From the NCBI GenBank assembly GCA_041398825.1, contig JAWKTX010000001.1:372001-436000 (forward strand): a DNA stretch of 64,000 nucleotides. The letters run 5' to 3'. Origin of the DNA: Planctomycetaceae bacterium. GTDB taxonomy: Bacteria; Planctomycetota; Planctomycetia; Planctomycetales; Planctomycetaceae. Below the pieces are notes generated by a model. The model did no database searches, had not been told where the DNA came from, and was given only the letters and a program-made list of their open reading frames with translations. The position numbers were made by a program, and so were the translations under genes. Positions 44,265 to 52,519 of the stretch are shown in pieces (position 1 is the stretch's first letter; each line of letters opens with the position of its first letter).

Positions 44265-45131
44265 TCAGAAGCGAGCCGTTCGCTGCAGAACGCGGAAAAC
44301 GATCAGGGCGCCGACAATCTGCAGGACGACGGCCGACCAGAGTGAAAGTCGGCCCCAGAATGAGCTCAACAGCTTATCCAGGTAGTCCGGGTCTCGGAAA
44401 AGGTAGAATCCAATAATCAGGATGGGCACCAGCACCATCATAGTCGCACCGGCACGACTGGCGATTGTGGCTGCGCGAAGCCGAGATGCGTAGTGCAGTC
44501 GGTCCCGCACTGACGTCGCCATACGTTCGAGGACCGAAATGAGGTCGCCCCCGGTGTCCTGATGAACGGCAATGGCAGAGCTCAGCATGGTTAGCGTGGT
44601 AACGCCGGTTCGATAAGGAAGATCTTTTACCGCACTGGCAAGATCCAGACCCATCTCTGTCCGACGGGCTGAAAGTCGAAGTTCGTCACCCAGAGGCGAT
44701 TGTGTATCTGCGGCCACCATTTGAAAGCTGTTTTCGATATTGCGTCCACTCCTCGCAGCCCTTGCCATTTCTTCCACCATCGCTGGCATCTGTTCCATAA
44801 TTTTCTTCTGGCGACGCGAACGCAGAAGCATGGCAGTCGCGATGGGCAACAGCATTCCCACAATCATAGCGATGCCCGACCGAATGGGGTCTTCAAACAT
44901 CACGAATGCGAGCCCGCCCAGCGTCAGGCCGCAAAGCAGACAAAGTCCCAGCCATACGGAGGGAGCCGTTCGGATGCCCGACTGAAGCATCAGTTGATCG
45001 AACCAGCCATTGACAGAGTCACCGGTTGAGTCACTGCTTCCGGTGGAGAAGCGATGATCTTCCTTCAGCAGTCCGGAAAAATCGGCTACGCGCTGTTTTG
45101 GCTGTGGAAATGATGTGTCACTTGCGATCAT
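44265..45131 (-). CDS. tadB: Type II/IV secretion system F-type protein TadB
   Basis: 288 residues with an N-terminal soluble part, two TM segments (WLGLCLLCGLTLGGLAFVMF and GIAMIVGMLLPIATAMLL), and then the T2SSF domain with EEMARAARSGRNIENSFQMV, IAVHQDTGGDLISVLERM and the last TM pair. It is the second inner-membrane platform protein of the Tad machine. Its ATG overlaps the tadA stop by four bases (ATGA), so translation is coupled. Confidence 0.92.
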   Translation of the reverse strand: MIASDTSFPQPKQRVADFSGLLKEDHRFSTGSSDSTGDSVNGWFDQLMLQSGIRTAPSVWLGLCLLCGLTLGGLAFVMFEDPIRSGIAMIVGMLLPIATAMLLRSRRQKKIMEQMPAMVEEMARAARSGRNIENSFQMVAADTQSPLGDELRLSARRTEMGLDLASAVKDLPYRTGVTTLTMLSSAIAVHQDTGGDLISVLERMATSVRDRLHYASRLRAATIASRAGATMMVLVPILIIGFYLFRDPDYLDKLLSSFWGRLSLWSAVVLQIVGALIVFRVLQRTARF

Positions 45132-46459
45132 ATTGATTTCGATTCGTCAAAGTGCAGTTCGCGAGGTTCGAACAGTGGCTTGTACTGTTCAACATCTGTT
45201 CCGGTCAGTGCCAGTCGTCGAAGCGCAACAGGCTGGTAGCCGGTCGCGAAGAAACTGCCCCGGATTCGACCTTTTTCATCATGGCCGGTGATGCGATAAA
45301 CGAAGATGTCTTCGACCTTGTATTCGCCATCGCGTACGCCGGAGACCTCTGAGACACGCGTGACGCGTCGTTCACCCGAACTCAGGCGAGTGACATGAAT
45401 GATGATGTCGATGGCATTTGCGATATACTGACGTGCAATGCGTGAGGGAAGTTCTGCACCTGACAGGGCGATCATCAGTTCCAGTCGATCCAGAGTCTCC
45501 CGCGTATCATTCGCATGCACAGTGCTCATGGAGCCATCATGACCTGTATTCATGGCCTGCAGCATGTCCAGCACTTCGCCACCGCGTGCCTCGCCGACGA
45601 TGATTCGGTCTGGTCGCATTCGCAGCGAGTTTCGAAGCAGATCTCGCTGGGTCACAGCGCCCTTGCCTTCCATGTTCGGCATGCGGGTTTCAAGGGGCAC
45701 CACGTCGGGCTGCTGCAGAGAAAGCTCCGCTGTTTCTTCAATGGTGACAATACGCTGCGTTTCCGGGATGAAGCGGCTCATACAGTTCAGCAGAGTTGTC
45801 TTGCCGGCACCGGTACCGCCAGCAACGATGATGTTCATTCTCCCCCGAACCGCCAGAATCAGAAAGTCGGCGATCGCAGGTGCGAGTGAACCGAACTTGA
45901 TCATGTCTTCGATCTGCAAACGACGATTCCCAAATCGTCGAATGGAAACAGTGGGACCACACAGTGCGAGCGGCGGAATGACTGCATTGAAGCGAGATCC
46001 ATCCGGCAGGCGTGCGTCAACAATCGGATTCGATTCATCGATTCGACGACCGGCTCGCCCGACCAGCCGATGGATGAAGTGCATCAGATGACCGCTGTCA
46101 GCAAATCGCACGTTCGTGGGCTGAAGAACACCACCTCGTTCAACGAGGACGCGATCGGGTCCATTGATCATGATATCGGTGACGGTGGGATCAACCATCA
46201 GCGATTCGATTGGCCCGAATCCGTAAATCTCATCCATAATCTCGGTGACCATCGCTTCGCGCTGTTGGCCATCGAGGTGTACATCCTGACGTGAGCAAAG
46301 ATGCTGGGCCAGAGACTGCAACTGAGTCCGCAGCTCAGCCTCCGTCAGTGTTTCTGCCTTGCTGAAGTCGATGACGTCAACGATTTGTCGATGGATTGAC
46401 GTTTTCAGTCGCTGGAAATCACGACTCGCGGCGACCGAGGAATCTGTAGAACTCACCAT
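45128..46459 (-). CDS. tadA: Tad pilus assembly ATPase TadA/CpaF
   Basis: The traffic ATPase that powers pilus extension. 443 residues: an N-terminal helical part, the GSPII_E core with Walker A GGTGAGKTTLLN (about residues 213-222), the Asp box (EETAELSLQQP), Walker B-like DRIIVGEARGGEVLDML, and His box STVHAND. The domain order and length fit CpaF. An upstream gap of 488 bases with a repeat copy separates it from the TadG-like gene, so it may have its own promoter. Confidence 0.96.
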   Translation of the reverse strand: MVSSTDSSVAASRDFQRLKTSIHRQIVDVIDFSKAETLTEAELRTQLQSLAQHLCSRQDVHLDGQQREAMVTEIMDEIYGFGPIESLMVDPTVTDIMINGPDRVLVERGGVLQPTNVRFADSGHLMHFIHRLVGRAGRRIDESNPIVDARLPDGSRFNAVIPPLALCGPTVSIRRFGNRRLQIEDMIKFGSLAPAIADFLILAVRGRMNIIVAGGTGAGKTTLLNCMSRFIPETQRIVTIEETAELSLQQPDVVPLETRMPNMEGKGAVTQRDLLRNSLRMRPDRIIVGEARGGEVLDMLQAMNTGHDGSMSTVHANDTRETLDRLELMIALSGAELPSRIARQYIANAIDIIIHVTRLSSGERRVTRVSEVSGVRDGEYKVEDIFVYRITGHDEKGRIRGSFFATGYQPVALRRLALTGTDVEQYKPLFEPRELHFDESKSI

Positions 46460-46947
46460 TGATTATCCCTGCCGTTAACAAATGACTCACGGCGAATCTC
46501 AAACAGCCCGCCATGTCAGTGCATGACGGAGTCGTAACGTCAAAAACTAATGCTTCCCGTCTGTTATCGATCCCCACCCGTGCAAAGTACACAATTGTCG
46601 AATGTCACGTTGCAGGCAGAGTGTCCCGAAGATCATGCGAAAACGGCAGAATCCGCGCGACGTCAACAGTCGGACCATCTTTGTCGGGTGAACGTTCCAA
46701 CTGTCTGGCAGGACTTCGCGATCGGACCTCAGGTGCGATTCCTGAATGATCGACTTCGGATCTCTGTCCCGACCGAGTTTCAGGTTTATGACAGTCGGCA
46801 GGATTGGGTTGACAGCGGACCAGCAAAGCTGATTGTTGGATCGCCTGTTGAAGAGCGGAATGGCTCGAGCCGGAGGCCCTATGACACGACGGTTTACAGC
46901 CGTCCAGCGTGCCTGTGCCGATTTTCAACGGACAGTTCGCTGCGAAA
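46460..46947. other. Gap inside the tad gene run, with repeat copy C
   Basis: 488 bases. The right part is a diverged repeat copy (46845-46935). Frames on both strands (plus 46550-46951, minus 46605-46928) are open but of biased composition and unlike any family. No Flp pilin of the usual Glu-Tyr type was found here. A promoter for tadA is likely. Confidence 0.5.
46845..46935 (+). repeat. Dispersed palindromic repeat, copy C (diverged)
   Basis: 91 bases that align with copies B and D in order: CTGTTGAAGAGCGGAATGG at the left, then CTCGAGCCGGAG, ACGACGGTTTACAGCCGTCC and a right end GATTTTCAACGGACAG. Several internal positions differ, so it is an older copy. It starts ten bases upstream of the end of the TadG-like gene (46948) and lies in the tad gap. 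Confidence 0.7.
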
Positions 46948-48210
46948 CTAATACGCCAATCGCATCCTGTAGACGTATCTGTTTGACGGGGCTGTGCCGG
47001 TCGAATCCATGATTGCGGTCGCGGTGGTCATCACACACGGCTGGAGGACGATGTCGACCTGCCCGGACTTTGACATACGGACTGACATCACTCGTGCCGC
47101 AACCGTTCGGTCCAGCGTCAGAGCCTGTGTGCTGTTCGAAGAGCCGTCATGTTCGGGCTCGGCGTCGTCTGATTCCGTTTCCGATTGCGTGATTGGGAAC
47201 AGGACGGGGCGACCCAGCGCAGATGCAATCGCATCTGCAAATGGATTCAGGCTGGTCTTTGTCAGTGCAACGCCTGTACAGCGATGAGGGAACACAATAC
47301 TGGTCGCTGCAGTGCGATCAGTTGGACCTCCAGCGGCAACTCCTCCATGCAGCGAATCTGCATCAATTCCTCCGGCCATCCAGTCTGTCAGCAGAGACGG
47401 ATCCAAATTCGGCTGATTACAAAGGTTCAATGGGATGATGTTTCCGCACTGATTAGCAACACTGTTGGGCTGAAACGTCAGCTGGATTTCAGGCAACCCG
47501 TCCGGCCCCGGTTGAATGGTATGACTGTCGTTGCTCCATGCGTACTGGTCCTTCCCGTGCCCCTGTTCGATGAGCCACGTCCACGAGCGAGAATTCCTGC
47601 CGGTGCTGTCATCGGGAATGGCCAGAGGGGCCATCGGAATGTTAATCCCGGGGCCTGCCTGAAATGCAACCGGCTGGTTCTCAATCTTTGCCGTCGCGTG
47701 CATGCCGATGGCTGCTTGTTGCACTCCGCTCAGTCCCGGAAAGAACATTCGGACGCTGTGTTTTGGCCCGCCATCAGAACGGAGTCCGCCGTATGTCACA
47801 GTGACAGAGGCTGGAATTGTCGATGTGGACGACGCGACAACGGAGTCTGTGCCGTTGAAGAGAATATCGGACTCATCGAGTTCAGGAACACCGGCTGAGG
47901 CGTGGTATTTTCGAGACATGTCGATGGCGGAAAGTTTTGCGCGATCCAGTCGCCACTGATTTTCGAGGTCGGCTGGGTGAACTTTCAGCAGATCGTCGGA
48001 CAGGAGCTCGCTGCCCGCTGCCAATGCGGCTGCTTCAGCGCAGCGAATGGCCTCTGCTCGCATCTGGCTGAGCCACAGTTGATTGATGACGAGTGACGTA
48101 CAGAGTCCCGCCAGCATCAAGGCAAATACGCTCCAGGCCGAAATCACACCTCGCCGACTGTGTAAGCGCTGTTCGCGATGATCCAGTTTTTGATATACGC
48201 ATGCCTGCAT
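46948..48210 (-). CDS. TadG-like pilus-assembly protein
   Basis: 420 residues with a basic start and RRGVISAWSVFALMLAGLCTSLV, then MRAEAIRCAEAAALAAGSEL, which is the pattern of the TadG N-terminal domain. The large C-terminal part has no VWA motif (no DxSxS) and no recognised domain; it holds repeated Asn/Gly/Thr-rich stretches and few cysteines. It probably lies outside the cytoplasmic membrane as a pilus-associated protein. In line between cpaB and tadA. Assigned from the N-terminal pattern and context. Confidence 0.75.
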   Translation of the reverse strand: MQACVYQKLDHREQRLHSRRGVISAWSVFALMLAGLCTSLVINQLWLSQMRAEAIRCAEAAALAAGSELLSDDLLKVHPADLENQWRLDRAKLSAIDMSRKYHASAGVPELDESDILFNGTDSVVASSTSTIPASVTVTYGGLRSDGGPKHSVRMFFPGLSGVQQAAIGMHATAKIENQPVAFQAGPGINIPMAPLAIPDDSTGRNSRSWTWLIEQGHGKDQYAWSNDSHTIQPGPDGLPEIQLTFQPNSVANQCGNIIPLNLCNQPNLDPSLLTDWMAGGIDADSLHGGVAAGGPTDRTAATSIVFPHRCTGVALTKTSLNPFADAIASALGRPVLFPITQSETESDDAEPEHDGSSNSTQALTLDRTVAARVMSVRMSKSGQVDIVLQPCVMTTATAIMDSTGTAPSNRYVYRMRLAY

Positions 48211-48272
48211 CGGCGAGAATCCTTTTTCGTCAACAACTGTGTCCTGTCGCTCAGACGTTGTTTGCAGAAAGA

Positions 48273-48301
48273 AAGCCTGACCTGAGTGTCAGGCCAGGCT
48301 T
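48273..48301 (-). terminator. Hairpin after cpaB
   Basis: On the minus strand AAGCCTGGCCTGAC-ACT-CAGGTCAGGCTT forms a stem of about 13 bp with one bulge, followed by TCTTTC. It lies 50 bases after the cpaB stop and before the TadG-like gene at 48210. It may be a partial terminator or a stabilising hairpin that sets the ratio of upstream to downstream tad products. Confidence 0.65.
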
Positions 48302-48350
48302 GCATTCGATGGACAACAGGCCGGGCGAACCTGGCCGGAATAGAGATGTA

Positions 48351-49331
48351 TCAGAGCGAAGAACTGGATGCTGTTTGAACGGAGCCAGTGGATTTGCGGT
48401 CGACGCCAGTCGTCCAGTCACTTCCATTGTTGTTATTGTGCAGCGGCGTAACATCCAGATCCATGTCATCGGTATTTCCGTTCTGGCCAAGCCTTTTTCC
48501 ATCCTTATCCCAGTAGTAAGCCCCACGCCCGCCACCGCGGTAATGCTCGGTAACAAAAGGCTTTTCCTGCTCTTCTTCTTCGACCATGCCCAGCAACTGT
48601 TTCAGTGTCACTCGATCTTCATCCGACTGGACGTCGACGCCATTGTGACCAGGACCGTGCGGGTTGAATGTCAGATCGATTTGTCCTTTCTGGCTCGCCA
48701 GCAGCATGATCTGTGACTGCTTCTTATCCAGTTCCAGGGTGACGTTATGACCGCGCTCAACAGCGCTCTGCGTGTAGCTGCGGTTGATCGCAACCACCCG
48801 AACGCCCTCGAACAACGTCATTGTCATTGCATTCTGATCGGCACCATTTCTTCGGGGATCCGATGATCGCTGGAAACCGGTGGAATCGACTGTCATGTGA
48901 ACGTCGACGTACTGGCCCGGCTTAATCAGCCCGTTGACCATTGCGGTGTCGTCGCCGACATTGACGGTTACAGCCCGCATGCCGTCCGCGATATCCAGAT
49001 CCGGATGATCGCCGGGAGCATAGAACTGAGAACCTCGCAGCGGCGTTGCTGCTGTGATTGCCTCTTTCGCAATTCGGCCGACAATCGAATCCTGGTTCAG
49101 GAAGGTATCGGGAGCCAGATCGCCCGTCTGCCAGGGGCCGTTTGCGAGGTGTTGTCGGGTGATCAGCGTCCCGGGCGCAATGTCAGTGGTCGCCATCGGA
49201 AGAGTGCGGCGATCTTCTTTGGCTTCAGCGATTACTTCTCGGGCCGTCAGTTTCTTGAAGATGAAGCCCACAGCCAGAAGGGCGATCATCAGAAAAGCGG
49301 CAACAGTCAGCATCCACGGCGTAAGTTTCAC
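48351..49331 (-). CDS. cpaB: Flp pilus assembly protein CpaB
   Basis: 326 residues with one N-terminal TM (MLTVAAFLMIALLAVGFIF), a SAF domain (about 45-110; PMATTDIAPGTLITRQHLAN, GRIAKEAITAATPLRG), and the RcpC/CpaB second domain (RAVTVNVGDDTAMVNGLIKPGQYVDV). These proteins bind peptidoglycan and act with the CpaC secretin. No secretin gene follows it here, unlike in most cpaB loci. The last 90 residues are a Gly/Asn/Glu-rich tail. Confidence 0.93.
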   Translation of the reverse strand: MKLTPWMLTVAAFLMIALLAVGFIFKKLTAREVIAEAKEDRRTLPMATTDIAPGTLITRQHLANGPWQTGDLAPDTFLNQDSIVGRIAKEAITAATPLRGSQFYAPGDHPDLDIADGMRAVTVNVGDDTAMVNGLIKPGQYVDVHMTVDSTGFQRSSDPRRNGADQNAMTMTLFEGVRVVAINRSYTQSAVERGHNVTLELDKKQSQIMLLASQKGQIDLTFNPHGPGHNGVDVQSDEDRVTLKQLLGMVEEEEQEKPFVTEHYRGGGRGAYYWDKDGKRLGQNGNTDDMDLDVTPLHNNNNGSDWTTGVDRKSTGSVQTASSSSL

Positions 49332-49582
49332 GACGTTTATCTCCAGACGATTCTATTCAACGCAGAGGGGAAATATTCAGCGAGTTCCTGGTTGGTCAAA
49401 TGACCTGTCAGTCTGACTTTGCGTTCACCATCCCTGCGCTGCGACGTCAGTGTCATCGCATTTTTACGCCACGGCCCGGCAGCGATTTGTAATCCTGTTG
49501 CTGCGGTCGTTTCTTCCTGGACCGCAATGTCTCTGTTAACGGTTCAACGATGTTTCATTCTTCATGATTTTATGAGGTCGTC

Positions 49583-50104
49583 TCAGAACCGTTCTATTTG
49601 CTCTGAAGCAACCTGTTGTTCCATAACCATTGGAGCATCAGCTTCGATGAAGCGGCCTTTGACACTAAATCCTGTTAACCATAACAAGTCCGGCGCAGCG
49701 TTATTCATAGGAAGCCTGATGTGAACGTTCCCAATGCCCCCAGCGTACGGTGCAGGAATAACCTCAATCTGGCAGCCCGAGGCCAGTTTCGGGCCCAGCA
49801 TTCTTGTGACATGATCCCTGATGTGATCGGGCTGCTGGCCAGTGAGGCACAGCATGCGTGAACCCTGACGAGCCGCATCACCGATGCGAGTGCGTGCCGA
49901 CATCAGCATTGAGAATTCAACAATTGCAAACACGAGCAGAAGGAAGATTGGCAGCACCAGGACGAGTTCCATCGACAGAATCGCGCCCCGTCGATTGGCT
50001 CCCCGTTCCGGAGAAATGTACGGACCGGGCGACATCTGCACCTCTTTGCGCGCTTGCTGTCGGGCAAATGCACTGCTCCTGCGTTGTCGATCCACGATCT
50101 TCAT
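49583..50104 (-). CDS. TadE-like minor pseudopilin
   Basis: The TadE motif is SMELVLVLPIFLLLVFAIVE after a basic leader. It is followed by SARTRIGDAARQGSRMLCL, as in TadE proteins. I chose ATG 50104 (173 residues) because GGAG lies six bases upstream; an ATG at 50035 (150 residues, AGAGG upstream) would give a more usual leader. Longer frames overlap the prepilin peptidase and are unlikely. It sits between the prepilin peptidase and cpaB. The product probably needs that peptidase for maturation. Confidence 0.8.
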   Translation of the reverse strand: MKIVDRQRRSSAFARQQARKEVQMSPGPYISPERGANRRGAILSMELVLVLPIFLLLVFAIVEFSMLMSARTRIGDAARQGSRMLCLTGQQPDHIRDHVTRMLGPKLASGCQIEVIPAPYAGGIGNVHIRLPMNNAAPDLLWLTGFSVKGRFIEADAPMVMEQQVASEQIERF

Positions 50105-50223
50105 TTCCTGCTCCACCGAAATGCCATGAAGCCGCCCGGATTCGCGTTTCGGCAGAATCGGCGGCTTCATATCGCTTCGGCTGATTGTGTGCCGGAGGAT
50201 CAGTGTTTTGGCGACTGCCCGCA

Positions 50224-50760
50224 TCACCATTGATTCCGAAACAACGCTAACACGCTCCACGTCGCAAACGCCACAGGCATTGCAAATGCCATGACCCGAC
50301 GCTTCGATTTTTGCTCCAGCGTCTCTCCCGACTTCTTTTCGTTCGTGTTCTTCAGGTATTGAGTCCTGGTTTTTCGGAACCCCTGTTGGGCAATACTGCC
50401 GAGCATCATCACCATCGTGCCAATCGCCACAAACAGCAGACTTGTGAAGAGGACTTTCAATGAAAGGCTCGCGCCCAGCCACACACTCAGACCGCCCATC
50501 AGCTTAACGTCGCCACCTCCGGCGGATCCAATCATCCACAATGCGAAGAGAATCCCGAAACCTACAAGAAATCCCAGCAAAGCTGTTTGCAGGCCAGCCA
50601 GCCCAAAGAAGCCAATCTGGTAGACTAACCCTGCGACGCACATGGGCACTGTCAGCTTGTTAGGAATCTTCCGGAACCGGTAGTCGCTGATCGCTGCGAT
50701 TGTGGTGTAGATCACAACGGCTGCCAGGAAGACTGATTGAGATGTCGACAATTCAAACAT
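50224..50760 (-). CDS. Prepilin peptidase (CpaA/TadV type, A24)
   Basis: An integral-membrane aspartic protease of 178 residues from ATG 50760. It has six or so TM segments and the two catalytic aspartates: ISDYRFRKIPN and GSAGGGDVKLMGG (the GxGD site). It lacks the N-terminal cysteine-rich methylase part of PilD, as is normal for the TadV group. A longer open frame to 50892 exists but would add residues with no family match. First gene of the minus-strand tad set; should process the Flp pilin and TadE/TadF pseudopilins. Confidence 0.93.
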   Translation of the reverse strand: MFELSTSQSVFLAAVVIYTTIAAISDYRFRKIPNKLTVPMCVAGLVYQIGFFGLAGLQTALLGFLVGFGILFALWMIGSAGGGDVKLMGGLSVWLGASLSLKVLFTSLLFVAIGTMVMMLGSIAQQGFRKTRTQYLKNTNEKKSGETLEQKSKRRVMAFAMPVAFATWSVLALFRNQW

Positions 50761-51192
50761 GGGCGAATATCCAGTGACCGGAGACTGCATTTGGCAGCCG
50801 GATGAGATAAGTGGTCGCAGGTACGTGGCTGGCTGACCTGCGAGACCTGTCGCAGACTTCGTCCATCCCGTGGCGATTCTCAAACGAATCAATTGTTGTT
50901 CGGGGAATACGCGAAGCCACGAAATTTCCTACGCATTCCCAATACCCTTTCGTGCGAATTGCTTCCCTGATCGAAGTAACCCGTGCAACCGATAGAATCC
51001 AACCAGGCATTGCCGACTGAAGTCTGACCACTGGTTCTCCACTGGCCCCGTCCTCTGCTGCCAATCCGGGAAGTTTGTGACTTTTCAGGAAGTCGTGGGA
51101 CTTCTGCTGCAGATCCGGCATTGATGTCTAACATCGGATTTGCAGTTCTGATCCACATTGAATCGTAATTCTTCGCAGGCCCTGCTGGTCCA
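50761..51192. other. Divergent region upstream of the tad set
   Basis: 432 bases between the prepilin peptidase and the plus-strand DUF2721 gene. Minus-strand frames (50889-51284, 50753-51121) are open but unlike any protein I know; the first overlaps DUF2721. The tad promoter probably lies here. Nothing else seen. Confidence 0.4.
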
Positions 51193-51699
51193 ATGGAATC
51201 CAATCCCTTTGCAGTGTTGTCATTGATCGTGGCTCCGGCCATTCTGACCAATGCATCGTCCGTATTGATCATGAGTACCAGCAATCGTCTGGCACGCGGG
51301 GTCGACCGCGCAAGAGAATTGTCCAGGCAGCTCGAAGCGACAGATGACCTCAGTACAAACGAAGCCCAGAGGCGACTACGGGAATTGACAGCGGCCGAAC
51401 GCCGTACCCTGCTGCTGTTGCGTTCGCTCCGAAGCTTCTATGTGGCATTGGGGGCATTCGCATTTGCCGCTCTGGTTTCTCTGGTCGGAGCGGTATCGGT
51501 GCCACTGCAATTACAGGTGCTGGTTGTGCCCCTGGAGTTGGCGGGGGTGACCGCGGGTGTCGTCGCGGTGGCGTCGCTGGTATCTGGTTCAGCACTTCTC
51601 CTGAGAGAAACCAGAATCGCGGTTCAGATTGTGAACGAACGAGCGGCGACGATTCGTGAACGATTCGGAACGGCGGAGATCGTCTCCAGAACCAAATAA
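51193..51699 (+). CDS. DUF2721 family membrane protein
   Basis: 168 residues matching DUF2721 along its length. The start NPFAVLSLIVAPAILTNASSVLIMSTSNRLARGVDRARELS is typical (written here as motif NASSVLIMSTSNRLARGVDR). Then a charged helix with RRTLLLLRSLRSFYVALGAF and two further TM segments (VSLVGAVSVPLQLQVLVVPL; GVTAGVVAVASLVSGSALLL), and a cytoplasmic tail ENE... The family has three TM helices and no known role. ATG at 51193. Confidence 0.9.
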   Translation: MESNPFAVLSLIVAPAILTNASSVLIMSTSNRLARGVDRARELSRQLEATDDLSTNEAQRRLRELTAAERRTLLLLRSLRSFYVALGAFAFAALVSLVGAVSVPLQLQVLVVPLELAGVTAGVVAVASLVSGSALLLRETRIAVQIVNERAATIRERFGTAEIVSRTK

Positions 51700-51928
51700 A
51701 CGTCAGGAATTCCAGAATGCCTTTCGATTCCCCTGCGGTAAACGTTGTCCTGCTCGGAATTGAAATGGAGATAACACCTGAATGACTTGTACGAACCGCG
51801 CCGAAGACCGCAGTATTGGTTTCAGTGAGTTATTTCCATGACAGGCACCATGCAGGACCAGTGCTGCATTGGATTCCAAGCCTGTTCAGAGTGTGTTCCG
51901 ACGTCTTTTCAAGTATGTGGAGAATGCG

Positions 51929-52375
51929 ATGCGGTCGCTGCTGTGGATCGGATTTCTGGTCGTCTGCGCCGGTTGTGGTGACTCAGGGGACACCGCTGCT
52001 GTTTCTTCTGCAACCGGGCCGTCCTTTCAGGATGCATGGCTTTCTTCGGATAAGGAAGGAGAAAGCCGTGTTACGACTTATCAGCCGACGGACACCGTTT
52101 TTGTAAAAGCGGATCTGGTCGGTGCCCCGGCTGGCACGGAAGTCACAGCTTCGTTGATCGCCGTAAAGGTCGATCACCCTGATGTCCCGCGAGACACCGA
52201 AATCGGCGCGTTCACACAAAAATTCGATGGAACGCTCAACCGGATGAATTTTGATTTTTCAAACGATGGGCCGATGCCCTCAGGTTCCTATCAGGTGGAC
52301 TTGAGTATTGCCGGCAAACCAGCAGAGACACTTCCGTTTACAATACCGCCCGGTGAAGGCTCGCAGGACCTTTGA
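51929..52375 (+). CDS. Small lipoprotein, function unknown
   Basis: 148 residues from ATG 51929, with GGAG eight bases upstream. The leader MRSLLWIGFLVVCAGC ends in a lipobox (VCAGC), followed by a Ser/Thr-rich spacer and a beta-rich domain (VFVKADLVGAPAGTEVTASL; MPSGSYQVDLSIAGKP) that looks like an Ig-like or transthyretin-like sandwich. No family recognised. A longer frame to 51869 is open but gives no signal peptide. Convergent with the DUF1552 gene. Confidence 0.75.
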   Translation: MRSLLWIGFLVVCAGCGDSGDTAAVSSATGPSFQDAWLSSDKEGESRVTTYQPTDTVFVKADLVGAPAGTEVTASLIAVKVDHPDVPRDTEIGAFTQKFDGTLNRMNFDFSNDGPMPSGSYQVDLSIAGKPAETLPFTIPPGEGSQDL

Positions 52376-52519
52376 CATCATCCACGGTGAGAAACCTCAG
52401 AAGGTCTCTCTGTCAGTCAGACGGTCATGCGGATGGCTTGAACCTCTGCGGCGTGAATAGCGTCACGATGTCTGGCCGACAACGCTCAATTCCGGATCTT
52501 GTTTGCCGAATGTGATCCG

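Noticed and set aside
46550..46951. 133-codon plus-strand frame in the tad gap
   Set aside because: Its 3' part is the repeat copy C; no family match and no supporting context.
50224..50482. Longer N-terminal reading of the third TadE-like protein (to 50482)
   Set aside because: It would overlap the prepilin peptidase gene entirely; the ATG at 50104 has a good ribosome site.
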